From Pseudomonadota bacterium (GTDB lineage Bacteria; Pseudomonadota; Alphaproteobacteria; Rhizobiales; Kaistiaceae), in contig JAEZEN010000228.1 in the NCBI GenBank assembly GCA_023433185.1, forward strand, positions 1 through 14,904: 14,904 nucleotides of DNA. The letters run 5' to 3'. Positions 6,927 through 14,243 of this stretch are shown here, piece after piece. Under the pieces are notes generated by a model. That model did not search any database. It saw only the letters and a list, made by a program, of their open reading frames with translations, and was not told where the DNA came from. The position numbers and the translations under genes were made by a program. How positions within the stretch are numbered: the stretch's first letter is position 1; every line of letters begins with the position of its first letter.

Positions 6927-8099
6927 TCAACCATCGTCGTCGAAGGCGGGGAGCGCAAGGCCGGAATGCGAAACGGCGAGAACCTTGAAGAGGGCTCCCA
7001 TCGCGTCCGGAGCCGTGAGCCGCCGGACGGCGGCGCGGATCGCCGCGGCCGTCGCGGCATCCATATCCGCAGCGAGCCGTTCGGCGCGGGCACGGATGCC
7101 GACGCGGGCGAGGAATTCCCCCTGCCCGATCACCCTCCGGGGCCGGGCACCGGCCGCTGCCGCCGCCCGGGAGAGGGCGCCGAAGTCGACATGCGCCGTC
7201 AGGTCGGCCGCCCCGGGCTCGGCCAGCGGCTCGGCATGGGCGTGGCCGCGGACGGCCTGCAGGGTGTCGCCGAAGGCAGGCCCCTCGTAGCCGTAGTCGA
7301 CGGCGAGCAGGGCGCCGCCATCCCGCGCGAGGCGCCCGGCGAGGGCCGCCATGATCGCGGTCGCCGCGGGCGAGACCTCCACGACGGCGCCGGATTCACC
7401 TCTCCCCCGGTGGGAGAGGTCGCGAGCCAAGCGTGCGGGTGAGGGGGAAGGTGGCACCGATTCCGAGGTGGTGGCCTCCTTCACCCCTGCCCTCTCCCAC
7501 CAGGGGAGCGGGAGAGCGGCTTCCGCCGCCACGGCCCGCAATCCGAAGGCCAGGCTGCCATCCGGGCCGAGCCCGACCATCCGCTCGGCCCACCCGTCGC
7601 CGGTGCGGACATACTGGCGAACGGGCAGCGCATCGAAGAACTCGTTGGCGATGACGATGAGAGGACCGGCCGGGAGCGCGGCAACCTCGTCGTGCCAGGT
7701 CACGGCGACCCCGGTCAGCGCCTGCTCCTGCCGCGCCCGGAGCCGCGGGCTGGTCTCGACCAGATGCACCCCGGCCGCGGCGCCGAAGGCCGGGCGGATG
7801 CGGGCGGCACGGAGCAGGTCGGCCATCAGGGTGCCGCGCCCGGGGCCCAGTTCGGCGAGGACGAAGGACCGCGGCGAGCCCATCGCCATCCAGGTCGAGA
7901 CCGCCCAGAGGCCGATCAGCTCGCCGAACACCTGGCTCACCTCGGGGGCGGTGACGAAATCGCCGTCGCGTCCGAAGGCTTCGCGGACCATGTAATAGCC
8001 GTGCTCGGGATCGCCGAGGCAGAGCGCCATGTAGTCGGCGACGGTGAGCGGCCCGGTGCGGGCGATGAGGGCGGCAATGCGCCGGCCGAGCGGCGTCAC
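6927..8099 (-). CDS. SAM-dependent methyltransferase, NDUFAF7/MidA-like, with in-frame repeat insertion
   Basis: A 390-residue class I methyltransferase of the COG1565 family. Mitochondrial NDUFAF7 methylates an arginine of a complex I subunit; the bacterial substrate is not established. Recognisable blocks are [19 protein letters not shown] (18-36), [15 protein letters not shown] (46-60), the SAM-binding ELGPGRGT (83-90), NEFFDALP (152-159), AVDYGY (266-271) and the C-terminal [11 protein letters not shown]. Residues about 195-237 ([10 protein letters not shown] to [10 protein letters not shown]) are foreign to the family. They are the translation of an inserted palindromic repeat (7390-7517), which keeps the frame open. 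The start is GTG at 8099, overlapping the lgt TGA as GTGA, which suggests translational coupling. The insertion lies between conserved blocks, so the enzyme may still fold, but activity is uncertain. Confidence 0.9.
   Translation of the reverse strand: MTPLGRRIAALIARTGPLTVADYMALCLGDPEHGYYMVREAFGRDGDFVTAPEVSQVFGELIGLWAVSTWMAMGSPRSFVLAELGPGRGTLMADLLRAARIRPAFGAAAGVHLVETSPRLRARQEQALTGVAVTWHDEVAALPAGPLIVIANEFFDALPVRQYVRTGDGWAERMVGLGPDGSLAFGLRAVAAEAALPLPWWERAGVKEATTSESVPPSPSPARLARDLSHRGRGESGAVVEVSPAATAIMAALAGRLARDGGALLAVDYGYEGPAFGDTLQAVRGHAHAEPLAEPGAADLTAHVDFGALSRAAAAAGARPRRVIGQGEFLARVGIRARAERLAADMDAATAAAIRAAVRRLTAPDAMGALFKVLAVSHSGLALPAFDDDG
7390..7517. repeat. Dispersed palindromic repeat inserted inside the methyltransferase gene
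   Basis: The left end is a hairpin, ACCTCTCCC (7398-7406) and GGGAGAGGT (7412-7420) around CCGGT. The right end is a second one, CCCTCTCCC (7490-7498) and GGGAGCGGG (7504-7512) around ACCAG, with one mismatch. Between them GTGAGGGGG (7439-7447) can face CACCCC (7482-7487). The sequence resembles the CCTCTCCC/GGGAGAGG palindromic elements scattered through many proteobacterial genomes, whose translations give PLPxWERAG and DLSHxGRGE strings. Here it is read in frame as about 42 residues. Boundaries are approximate because no uninterrupted homologue could be aligned. Confidence 0.8.
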
Positions 8100-8932
8100 G
8101 CCGCGGCGCTTCCCGCAGGCTTCCGGCGCGATGCCCACACCATGAGTGCGACACCGGCGACGACCATCGGGATCGAGAGCAGCATGCCCATGGTCAGCCC
8201 CCCCGCGAGATAGCCGATATGGATGTCGGGCTCGCGGAAGAACTCGACGAATGTCCGGGCGAGACCGTAGCCGGTGGCGAAGGCGCCGGCGACGAAGCCC
8301 GGCTGCCGGAGCTTGCCCATGCGGTTGGTGAGGAGCCTGAGAACGAGAAAGAGGACGAGGCCTTCGAGGAGCGCCTCGTAGAGCTGGCTCGGATGGCGCG
8401 GCTCCGGGCCGCCGGCCGGGAACACGAAGGCCCATGGCACATCGGTCACCCGGCCGTACAGTTCGCCGTTGATGAAGTTTGCCAGGCGTCCGAGGAACAG
8501 CCCGAAGGTCACCGACGGCGCGATGACGTCGATCAGCGACCATGTCGGGATGCGCCGCACCCGGGCGAAGATCATCATCGCCAGAACGGTGCCGAGGAAG
8601 CCGCCGTGGAACGACATGCCGCCGTGCCAGACGGCGAAGATCTCGAGCGGGTTCTCGAGGAAGCGCAGCAGATCATAGAAGAGCACGTAGCCGACCCGGC
8701 CGCCGAGGATGATGCCCACCGCGCACCAGACGACGAAGTCGTCGATGTCGGCGGGCTTCATGGGCGATCCGGCGGGGCCCCAGATCGCCGTGTTGCGCAC
8801 CAGGGTCTTGGCGTACCACCAGCCGAGGAAGATGCCGACGATGTAGGAGAGGGCATACCAGCGGATGGCGATCGGCCCGACCTCGACGAGCACCGGATCG
8901 ATGATGGGAAAGGGTATGGCAAAGAGCGTCAT
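8096..8932 (-). CDS. lgt: Phosphatidylglycerol-prolipoprotein diacylglyceryl transferase
   Basis: A 278-residue inner-membrane enzyme that moves diacylglycerol from phosphatidylglycerol onto the lipobox cysteine of prolipoproteins, the first step of lipoprotein maturation. About seven membrane helices are visible. Diagnostic motifs are RWYALSY (24-30), [11 protein letters not shown] with His103 (101-111), the Lgt signature [14 protein letters not shown] (148-161) and [13 protein letters not shown] (179-191). The length is normal. The ATG at 8932 is preceded by GAGAGG, while an upstream in-frame ATG at 8953 lacks a good ribosome site. It is the first gene of the minus-strand operon with the methyltransferase (4-bp overlap) and pgeF, and is divergent from ubiK. 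Its product would be needed for the glycine-zipper lipoprotein encoded at 14244. Confidence 0.97.
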   Translation of the reverse strand: MTLFAIPFPIIDPVLVEVGPIAIRWYALSYIVGIFLGWWYAKTLVRNTAIWGPAGSPMKPADIDDFVVWCAVGIILGGRVGYVLFYDLLRFLENPLEIFAVWHGGMSFHGGFLGTVLAMMIFARVRRIPTWSLIDVIAPSVTFGLFLGRLANFINGELYGRVTDVPWAFVFPAGGPEPRHPSQLYEALLEGLVLFLVLRLLTNRMGKLRQPGFVAGAFATGYGLARTFVEFFREPDIHIGYLAGGLTMGMLLSIPMVVAGVALMVWASRRKPAGSAAA

Positions 8933-9013
8933 CGGGCCTCTCGATCCGTCCATGCCCCCGCATTCGGACGGCGCCGACCTTGTCGCACCGCGCCGCCGGA
9001 CCGGCAAGACCGC

Positions 9014-9042
9014 TTGCGGGCGGCGGCGGCGATCCCCATAAC
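9014..9042 (+). promoter_or_regulatory. Candidate ubiK promoter
   Basis: TTGCGG (9014-9019) and CATAAC (9037-9042) with a 17-bp spacer lie in the lgt-ubiK divergent gap. Transcription would start about 35-40 nt before the ubiK ATG. The surrounding GCTTGCGGG is identical to that in the candidate regA promoter. Confidence 0.4.
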
Positions 9043-9084
9043 TACCGGCGAGCGGCCACCGGCCGCCGCCGAAGGAGACCTGCG

Positions 9085-9429
9085 ATGACCCAGACCTCGA
9101 ACCGCCTGTTCGACGAACTGGCCCGCCTGATGACCGATGCCGCCAACGTCGCTCAGGGCGTGCAGCGCGAGGCCTCGACCGCATTCCGCAGCCAGGCGGA
9201 CCGCTGGGTCAACGAACTCGACCTCGTGCGGCGGGACGACTTCGAGGCGGTGCGCGAGATGGCATCGCGGGCCCGCGCCGAGAACGAGCGGCTGGCGGAG
9301 CGCGTCGCCGCCCTGGAGGCGCAGATCGCCGCCCTCGCCGGCAAGGATGAAGCCACTTCCGGCGCCGAGGCGGAGGCGGCTGCGAAGCCGAAGCGGACGC
9401 CGCGGGCTGCGAAGCCGGCGGACGGATAG
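9085..9429 (+). CDS. ubiK: UbiK/BMFP family accessory factor
   Basis: A 114-residue soluble helical protein of the BMFP (membrane fusogenic) family. UbiK in gammaproteobacteria assists the ubiquinone biosynthesis complex and contacts lipids; the Brucella BMFP relative was studied for membrane fusion. The N-terminus [20 protein letters not shown] and the central [21 protein letters not shown] with a following coiled coil (about 48-85) are typical. Residues 86-114 are an Ala/Lys/Pro-rich tail resembling a histone-like basic tail. The ATG at 9085 has a strong GAAGGAG (9071-9077) seven bases upstream. It is divergent from lgt, an arrangement I recall from other Hyphomicrobiales, and upstream of a YbjN gene. 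The family is clear; the exact role in alphaproteobacteria is inferred. Confidence 0.88.
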   Translation: MTQTSNRLFDELARLMTDAANVAQGVQREASTAFRSQADRWVNELDLVRRDDFEAVREMASRARAENERLAERVAALEAQIAALAGKDEATSGAEAEAAAKPKRTPRAAKPADG

Positions 9430-9625
9430 GCCGCGGCGCGGCGCATCCTTGCTGTTTCTGTGAAAAAACCACAATTGCACAGCAACGAGTGGTGGCTCGG
9501 TCGCCGTAAGCCCCTATATACTGATTCTTAACGGAGATTCGGGTCGGCGCATCCGGGCTTCGTTGTCGCGCAGGCTCTCGGGCCGGTCAGTCGCGGGAAA
9601 TGCGAGCGCGTCCAAGGCTTCGTGA
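9430..9625. other. ubiK-YbjN intergenic region with inverted repeat and -10-like box
   Basis: A 196-bp AT-richer gap. It holds an inverted repeat TTGCTGT (9449-9455) / ACAGCAA (9479-9485) around a loop containing an A6 run, possibly an end of the ubiK transcript. It also has a good -10-like TATACT (9517-9522), about 100 nt before the YbjN start. No convincing -35 is visible at the right distance. I see no small gene here. Confidence 0.35.
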
Positions 9626-10126
9626 ATGACCCTTATCGACTTCGAACAGGATCGCCAGTCACATCCGGTGGATGTGATCGAGCAGATCGCTGCGCTGAAC
9701 GACTGGACGTTCGACCGGGCCGGGGACGACGAGATCACCATCTCGGTGGCCGGCGGCTGGGCGGACTACCACGTGTCCTTCTCGTGGATGGAGGATCGCG
9801 AGGCGATCCACCTCGCCTGCGCCTTCGACCTCAAGGTCCCCGATACGCGCAAGATCGAGGTGATGCGTCTCATCACGTCGGTCAACGAGCAGCTCTGGAT
9901 CGGCCATTTCGACCTCTGGAGCAGCGAGGGCGTGGTGATGTTCCGCCAGGCGCTGCTGCTCTCGGGCGGCGCCGAGCCGAACACCTCGCAGGTCGAGCGC
10001 CTGCTGGTCACCGCCATCGAGGCCTGCGAGCGCTACTTCCAGGCCTTCCAGTTCGTGGTGTGGGCCGGCAAGGATGCGGCCGAGGCGCTCGAAGGCGTCC
10101 TCTTCGAAACCGTCGGCGAAGCCTGA
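9626..10126 (+). CDS. YbjN domain-containing protein
   Basis: A 166-residue soluble protein of the YbjN family, which has a fold like type III secretion chaperones but no agreed biochemical function. The family pattern is visible: VDVIEQIAALNDWTFDRAGDDEITISV at the N-terminus, YHVSFSWMEDREAIHLACAFDLKVP in the strand region, EVMRLITSVNEQLWIGHFDLW, and the C-terminal helix EACERYFQAFQFVVWAG. There is no signal peptide or membrane helix. The start is ATG at 9626, with AAGG at 9614-9617 as a modest ribosome site. It follows ubiK after 196 bp, with its own candidate -10 box. In related genomes I recall proC following YbjN; here the next gene is a convergent O-methyltransferase instead. Family call is firm; function is unknown. 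Confidence 0.87.
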   Translation: MTLIDFEQDRQSHPVDVIEQIAALNDWTFDRAGDDEITISVAGGWADYHVSFSWMEDREAIHLACAFDLKVPDTRKIEVMRLITSVNEQLWIGHFDLWSSEGVVMFRQALLLSGGAEPNTSQVERLLVTAIEACERYFQAFQFVVWAGKDAAEALEGVLFETVGEA

Positions 10127-10130
10127 CCCC

Positions 10131-10796
10131 TCAGCGCAGCCGGCGCGCCAGCGTCATCCCGTCCCCCACCGGCAGGAGGACCACGTCGACCCGGTCGTCG
10201 ATCGCCAGCTTCGCATTGAGCAGGCGGATCGCGGCGACGCCGTCCTCCGAAGCGCTCGGGTCCACCACCCGGCCGGCCTGCAGCATGTTGTCGAAGGCGA
10301 TCAGGCCGCCGACCCGCACGAGCTTGAGGCAGGCTTCGTAGTAGCCGTCATATTCGGGCTTGTCGGCATCGATGAAGGCGAAGTCGAAGGTGGATGCCCC
10401 GCCATCGGCAAGAAGCGCCGCGAGGGTGTCGAGGGCCGGCCCGATGCGGAGGTCGATCTTCTCCGCGACGCCCGCCTCGCACCAGTGCGCGCGTCCGATC
10501 GCCGTCCACTCCTCGCTCACGTCGCAGGCGGTCAAGCTGCCCTCGTCGGGCAGCGCGAGCGCCACGGCAAGTGCGCTGTAGCCAGTGAAGGTGCCGATCT
10601 CGAGCGTCCTTCGTGCTCCCATGAGGCGGACGAGGAAGGCGAGGAACCGCCCCTGCTCCGGCGCGATCTGCATGCCGGCATTGCGCATGCCGCCGGTGGC
10701 GGCGCGGAGCTTCTCGAGGACCGGATGCTCGGGGGCGTGGGCCCCGACGACGTACTCATTGAGGAGAGGAGAGAGGCCGATCGATCCCCGGGACAT
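10131..10796 (-). CDS. CCoAOMT-like O-methyltransferase
   Basis: A 221-residue cytoplasmic SAM-dependent O-methyltransferase of the Methyltransf_3 family, which methylates catechol-type hydroxyls in a metal-dependent way. Visible are GMQIAPEQGRFLAFL (41-55), the SAM-binding LEIGTFTGYSALA (65-77), CDVSEEW (91-97), the metal/catalytic block FIDADKPEYDGYYE (141-154, Asp143 a likely ligand) and FDN (168-170). The length matches bacterial members. The ATG at 10796 has AAGGAG five bases upstream. It lies 10 bp after the phosphoesterase stop on the same strand, so the two are probably co-transcribed. It converges on the YbjN gene with a 4-bp gap. The natural substrate cannot be told from the sequence. 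Confidence 0.93.
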   Translation of the reverse strand: MSRGSIGLSPLLNEYVVGAHAPEHPVLEKLRAATGGMRNAGMQIAPEQGRFLAFLVRLMGARRTLEIGTFTGYSALAVALALPDEGSLTACDVSEEWTAIGRAHWCEAGVAEKIDLRIGPALDTLAALLADGGASTFDFAFIDADKPEYDGYYEACLKLVRVGGLIAFDNMLQAGRVVDPSASEDGVAAIRLLNAKLAIDDRVDVVLLPVGDGMTLARRLR

Positions 10797-10806
10797 GAAG
10801 GCTCCT

Positions 10807-12111
10807 TCAGGCTTCGGACGGCGTGATCACGGTGGTCGCCGGTATCGGCGGGGGCGGCGGCACGCGCCGCCCGAGCGTGAAGAGCCGCTCGAGGATGGTC
10901 AGTTCCCTTTCGGGCTTTTTGGCGACCTCGACATAGGCGATGACCATGCCGCGCTCATCCTCGTGCAGGCGGAAATAGTTGAGGCGGAAGGAGGGGTAGA
11001 AGACCCCGGGCAGGTAGCCGAAGCGCACCGGCACCCGGTGCAGGATCTTCAACCACGTGCCGAGATTGGCGATGACCCGTCCGTCCGCCTCGCGCTCGAG
11101 GAAGGCGTGGTGGGTGTGGCCGAACAGGTAGACCGCGACCTCCGGATGGTCGGCGAAGACGGCGCGGGCGCGGATCTTGTAAGGCTCGTCCGACCGCTCG
11201 GCGACCGAGACAACCTCCGCGCCAGTGATCTGGAAGCGGCGGAGCGTGTTCCGGATGTCGTGCAGGACGACGATGCCGGGGATCGCCACGACGATCATGA
11301 AGAACATGATCAGCATGTTCACGAAGATCAGCACGTGGAGGATGTTGCCGACGAAGCCGAGCGCGCGGAACAGCGGGTTGTTGAGGAAGATGTTGCTGTC
11401 GATGACCCCCGCCAGCCGCAGTCCCTCGGTCACCACCGCGGCGAGGGTGAAGACGAAGAGGGCGAGGAAGATCGTGGCAACCGCCCGGATCACCCACCAC
11501 ATCTCGCGATAGAAGTAGTTCGAGAGGACCCATTCGGGGATCTGCTCGGTGGCGACCGAGCGGATGTCCTTGAGCCAGGTGCCGCGCCCGAACGAGGAGA
11601 GGCGGCTCGCGCCCGCCACGACGATCTCGGTGATGAAGTAGCCGATCGGCACGGCATAGAGGTTGCCGTAGTCCGGCGAGGCGTTGAACGTATCCGACTG
11701 CTGACCGTGCTCGACCCAGACCGTTCGGCCGCCGAGCTCGCGCCGGAGGCTCTCGGACGGGTCGAGTCGGATATTGTAGGCGGCGAGCTTCGGCGCGAAG
11801 GCGGGATCGCAGGCGAGGTCGTAGTCGTGGTTGCCCGCCATCATGGTGATCGTGATCTTCTCGCCGGTGCGCCGGATCTGGTCGAAGATCGGCTGATGAT
11901 CGGCGATGATCTTGTCGAGCTTGGCGAGGCCCTTGACCGTCGTGGTCTCCCAGAAGCCGAAGGTGTCGCCGGCGATGATCAGCTCGGCGTCCTCGCCCTT
12001 GCCCTCGAGTTCGCGCAGGAATGCGATGAACTCTGCAGTGTAGTCGCAGTGACGTAGCTCGCCGTCGCCCCCGAAATGCAGGTCGCTGACGAAATAGAGG
12101 ATTCGCGCCAT
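10807..12111 (-). CDS. Metallophosphoesterase with an inserted transmembrane hairpin
   Basis: A 434-residue calcineurin-like phosphoesterase. The metal-binding motifs are in order: SDLHFGG (Asp10, His12), GDTFGFW (Asp49), GNHDYD (Asn94, His95), EHGQQSD (His135) and GHTHH (331-335). Between His135 and GHTHH lie two hydrophobic helices, about 205-228 and 255-284, which would anchor the enzyme in the inner membrane with both halves of the active site on the cytoplasmic side. Soluble members such as LpxH (about 240 residues) lack this insert. A proline-rich stretch (417-423) lies near the C-terminus. The start is ATG at 12111, with GGAGAG close upstream. It is 43 bp downstream of the DMT permease and 10 bp upstream of the O-methyltransferase on the same strand. 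Substrate unknown; a lipid or cyclic-nucleotide phosphate is possible but only a guess. Confidence 0.88.
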   Translation of the reverse strand: MARILYFVSDLHFGGDGELRHCDYTAEFIAFLRELEGKGEDAELIIAGDTFGFWETTTVKGLAKLDKIIADHQPIFDQIRRTGEKITITMMAGNHDYDLACDPAFAPKLAAYNIRLDPSESLRRELGGRTVWVEHGQQSDTFNASPDYGNLYAVPIGYFITEIVVAGASRLSSFGRGTWLKDIRSVATEQIPEWVLSNYFYREMWWVIRAVATIFLALFVFTLAAVVTEGLRLAGVIDSNIFLNNPLFRALGFVGNILHVLIFVNMLIMFFMIVVAIPGIVVLHDIRNTLRRFQITGAEVVSVAERSDEPYKIRARAVFADHPEVAVYLFGHTHHAFLEREADGRVIANLGTWLKILHRVPVRFGYLPGVFYPSFRLNYFRLHEDERGMVIAYVEVAKKPERELTILERLFTLGRRVPPPPPIPATTVITPSEA

Positions 12112-12154
12112 TTCTCTCCGGTCACCGCCCCGAGACTAGCCGAAACCCGCCGCC

Positions 12155-13105
12155 TCAGGTGGAGGGCGTGCTGGTCGGGCTCTGGGCCCGTTTCGATCGC
12201 GCCCTTTCGATGCCGAGCCGGCGCTCGCGCCAGATGACGAACATCCCGGCAGCGATGACGATGCCGGCACCGATCAGGACGATGCCGCTCGGCCATGTCG
12301 CGAAGACGACCACCGAGACGATCAGCGACCACAGCATCGAGGTGTAGTCGAAGGGCGCGATCAGCGAGGCGTCGCCGAAGCGGTAGCTCTGGGTGAGGAA
12401 CACCTGCCCGAGCCCGCCGAAGATGCCGGCGCCGACGAGCATCGCCAGATCCGGGCCGGTCGGCACGACCCAGCCGAAGGGCAGCGTGACGAGCCCGAAA
12501 AGCGCCGTGAACAGGGAGAAATACACGACGATGGTGGCGGCACTCTCGTAGCGGACGAGACTGCGAACCTGGGTCGCGGCCAGCGCCGCGAGGACCGCCC
12601 CGCCGACGGCGAATCCGGCGCCCACGACGTTGCGCTCGCCCGCCTCGGCCGAGCCCGGGATGACATAGTCGGAGAGGATGATCAGGACCCCGAGGAGCCC
12701 GACGACCACCGCCGACCAGCGATAGATGTGGACCTTCTCGCCGAGGAGGACGACGGCGAAGACGACCGTGAGCAGCGGCGCGGCATATCCGATGGCGGTG
12801 GCGTCGGCGATCGGCAGCATGGCGAGCGCGGTGAAGCCGCAGAACATCGCGGCGCCGCCGGCAACCGACCGGATGAGGTGCTGGCTGATGTGGCGCGTGC
12901 GGAACACCGTCGGCAGTTCGCCCCGATAGCCGACCCAGACGAACACCGGGATGATCGCGAAGAAGCTCCGGAAGAATACGAGTTCGCCAATCGGATAGCG
13001 CTCGCTGGCGAGCTTGACGAGCGTCGCCATGCCGGTGAATGCGATGGTCGAGGCGACCTTGAGCGCGATTCCGAGGTACGGGCGCGCGTTTTCCGACGGT
13101 TCCAT
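12155..13105 (-). CDS. EamA/DMT superfamily permease
   Basis: A 316-residue polytopic protein with about ten helices and two EamA repeats (roughly 10-145 and 160-300). Typical features are FTGMATLVKLASERYPIGELVFFRS in the first half, ADATAIGYAAPLLTVVFAVVLLGEK at the end of the first repeat, and DASLIAPFDYTSMLWSLIV in the second. The superfamily moves small metabolites, drugs or nucleotide sugars; the substrate here is unknown. A basic, Ser/Thr-rich tail ends the protein. The ATG at 13105 (MEPSENARPYLG) begins just before the first helix and fits the family; the ribosome site is weak. It is the first gene of a probable minus-strand run with the phosphoesterase and O-methyltransferase, and divergent from msrQ. 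Confidence 0.88.
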   Translation of the reverse strand: MEPSENARPYLGIALKVASTIAFTGMATLVKLASERYPIGELVFFRSFFAIIPVFVWVGYRGELPTVFRTRHISQHLIRSVAGGAAMFCGFTALAMLPIADATAIGYAAPLLTVVFAVVLLGEKVHIYRWSAVVVGLLGVLIILSDYVIPGSAEAGERNVVGAGFAVGGAVLAALAATQVRSLVRYESAATIVVYFSLFTALFGLVTLPFGWVVPTGPDLAMLVGAGIFGGLGQVFLTQSYRFGDASLIAPFDYTSMLWSLIVSVVVFATWPSGIVLIGAGIVIAAGMFVIWRERRLGIERARSKRAQSPTSTPST

Positions 13106-13139
13106 GGATGGAACCCAATCACCACACCCGCCGATGAGT

Positions 13140-13184
13140 CGCAAGGTGCCGTCGGCGAATAGGTTGCTGCGGCGAAACCTTGCG
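13140..13184. promoter_or_regulatory. Long inverted repeat in the DMT-msrQ divergent region
   Basis: CGCAAGGT (13140-13147) and ACCTTGCG (13177-13184) are perfect 8-bp arms. The stem can continue inwards with GCCG (13148-13151) and CGGC (13170-13173) after a 3-nt bulge, leaving an 18-nt loop. The repeat lies 35 bp upstream of the permease start and about 75 bp before msrQ. Each arm holds a TTGCG that could also serve as a -35 box on its strand. It may be an operator for the divergent pair or a leader hairpin. Confidence 0.4.
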
Positions 13185-13259
13185 GACCGCGCCTGCGAAT
13201 ACACTACATGACACCGAAGCCGACATGCCTGTCGGCCTGCCCGGATCGAGACCCGCCCC

Positions 13260-14159
13260 ATGACCGGACCTGCCACGACCGGACCTGCCGCCATCGCCCG
13301 CAAGCTGCCCTGGAACGACCGGGCGGGACGCTTCTCCCTGCTCAAGGCGGCCGTGCTCGTGCTGGTGGCGCTTCCCGCGCTCCACCTCCTCTACCGGACG
13401 TTCGCCGGGACGCTCGGCCCGCGGCCGCTGACCGAGGCGACGCACGTCCTCGGCGGCTGGACGATCTACCTGCTGCTCGTCACGCTCGCGGTGACGCCGG
13501 CGCGCCGCCTCCTCGACTGGCCGAGGCTGATCCTGGTCCGCCGCATTCTCGGCCTCGCGGCGCTGTCCTATATCCTGGCGCACTTCGCCCTCTACGTCGT
13601 CGACTCCCGGCTGGACCCGGTCTTCGTCGCGACCGAGATCGTCAAGCGTGTCTACCTGCTGATCGGATTCGCGGCACTTGTCGGCCTCGTCGCGCTCGGC
13701 GTCACCTCGACCGACGCGATGATCCGGCGTCTTGGCGCGATCCGCTGGAACCGCCTCCACCGGCTGATCTACGTCATCACCGCGCTCGGCATCCTGCACT
13801 ACTACATGCAGTCCAAGCTCGACGTGAGCCAGCCGGTGCTGATGACCGGCTTCTTCTTCTGGCTGATGGGCTACCGGCTCATGGCGTCGCGTGGCATCAA
13901 GGACGGCTTCGTCCCGCTCATCCTCCTGTCGGTCGCGGCGGCCCTGCTGACGGCCGGCGCGGAAGCCGCGTGGTACGGGATCGCCACCGGGGTCGGCGCC
14001 TGGCGGCCACTGATGGCCAACCTCGACTTCAGCTTCTCGATCCGCCCGGCATGGTGGGTTCTCGCAGCGGGGATTGCGATCGCTGTCGTCGCGGAGATTC
14101 GCAGGCGCACCACGCATGCGCCGACCCCGCGCCAGCGCCATGCGACCGGCCGCGCCTGA
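13260..14159 (+). CDS. msrQ: MsrQ-type heme-binding membrane subunit (YedZ family)
   Basis: A 299-residue membrane b-type cytochrome of the ferric reductase-like domain family. MsrQ passes electrons from the quinol pool to the periplasmic molybdenum enzyme MsrP, which repairs oxidised methionine in envelope proteins. Several helices are visible. Candidate heme ligands are His108 (ILAHFALYV), His167 (NRLHRLIYV) and His180 (GILHYYMQSK), matching the YedZ pattern; THVLGGW (61-67) is also typical. The protein is longer than E. coli YedZ (about 211 residues) because of two extra C-terminal helices (about 216-236 and 264-280). The start is ATG at 13260 with a weak ribosome site. The first codons carry a 12-bp direct repeat (ACCGGACCTGCC at 13263 and 13278). 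No msrP gene adjoins it in this window. Confidence 0.9.
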   Translation: MTGPATTGPAAIARKLPWNDRAGRFSLLKAAVLVLVALPALHLLYRTFAGTLGPRPLTEATHVLGGWTIYLLLVTLAVTPARRLLDWPRLILVRRILGLAALSYILAHFALYVVDSRLDPVFVATEIVKRVYLLIGFAALVGLVALGVTSTDAMIRRLGAIRWNRLHRLIYVITALGILHYYMQSKLDVSQPVLMTGFFFWLMGYRLMASRGIKDGFVPLILLSVAAALLTAGAEAAWYGIATGVGAWRPLMANLDFSFSIRPAWWVLAAGIAIAVVAEIRRRTTHAPTPRQRHATGRA

Positions 14160-14161
14160 AC

Positions 14162-14190
14162 TTCTCTTTCGGCTTCGCTCTTGGCATAAT
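14162..14190 (+). promoter_or_regulatory. Weak candidate promoter of the lipoprotein gene
   Basis: A -10-like CATAAT (14185-14190, 5 of 6 matches) has a poor -35-like TTCTCT (14162-14167) 17 bp upstream. The 84-bp gap after msrQ leaves room for an independent promoter, but the evidence is thin. Confidence 0.28.
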
Positions 14191-14243
14191 GCGCCGACCA
14201 ATCGTGGGGCGCGCCGGCTGCGGCGGGCATTGGAGGCGAAGCC

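Noticed and set aside
7390..7517. CRISPR array or insertion sequence
   Set aside because: There are only two imperfect hairpins, with no regular repeat-spacer unit, transposase or terminal repeats of an IS. It is better read as one dispersed palindromic element.
6927..8099. Calling the methyltransferase a pseudogene because of the inserted repeat
   Set aside because: The frame stays open, all family blocks on both sides are intact, and the start and stop fit the operon. An interrupted but possibly functional gene is the safer reading.
8100..8543. Extended N-terminus for the methyltransferase from an upstream start
   Set aside because: It would lie almost wholly inside lgt in another frame. 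The GTG at 8099, with a 4-bp overlap, starts exactly where family similarity begins.
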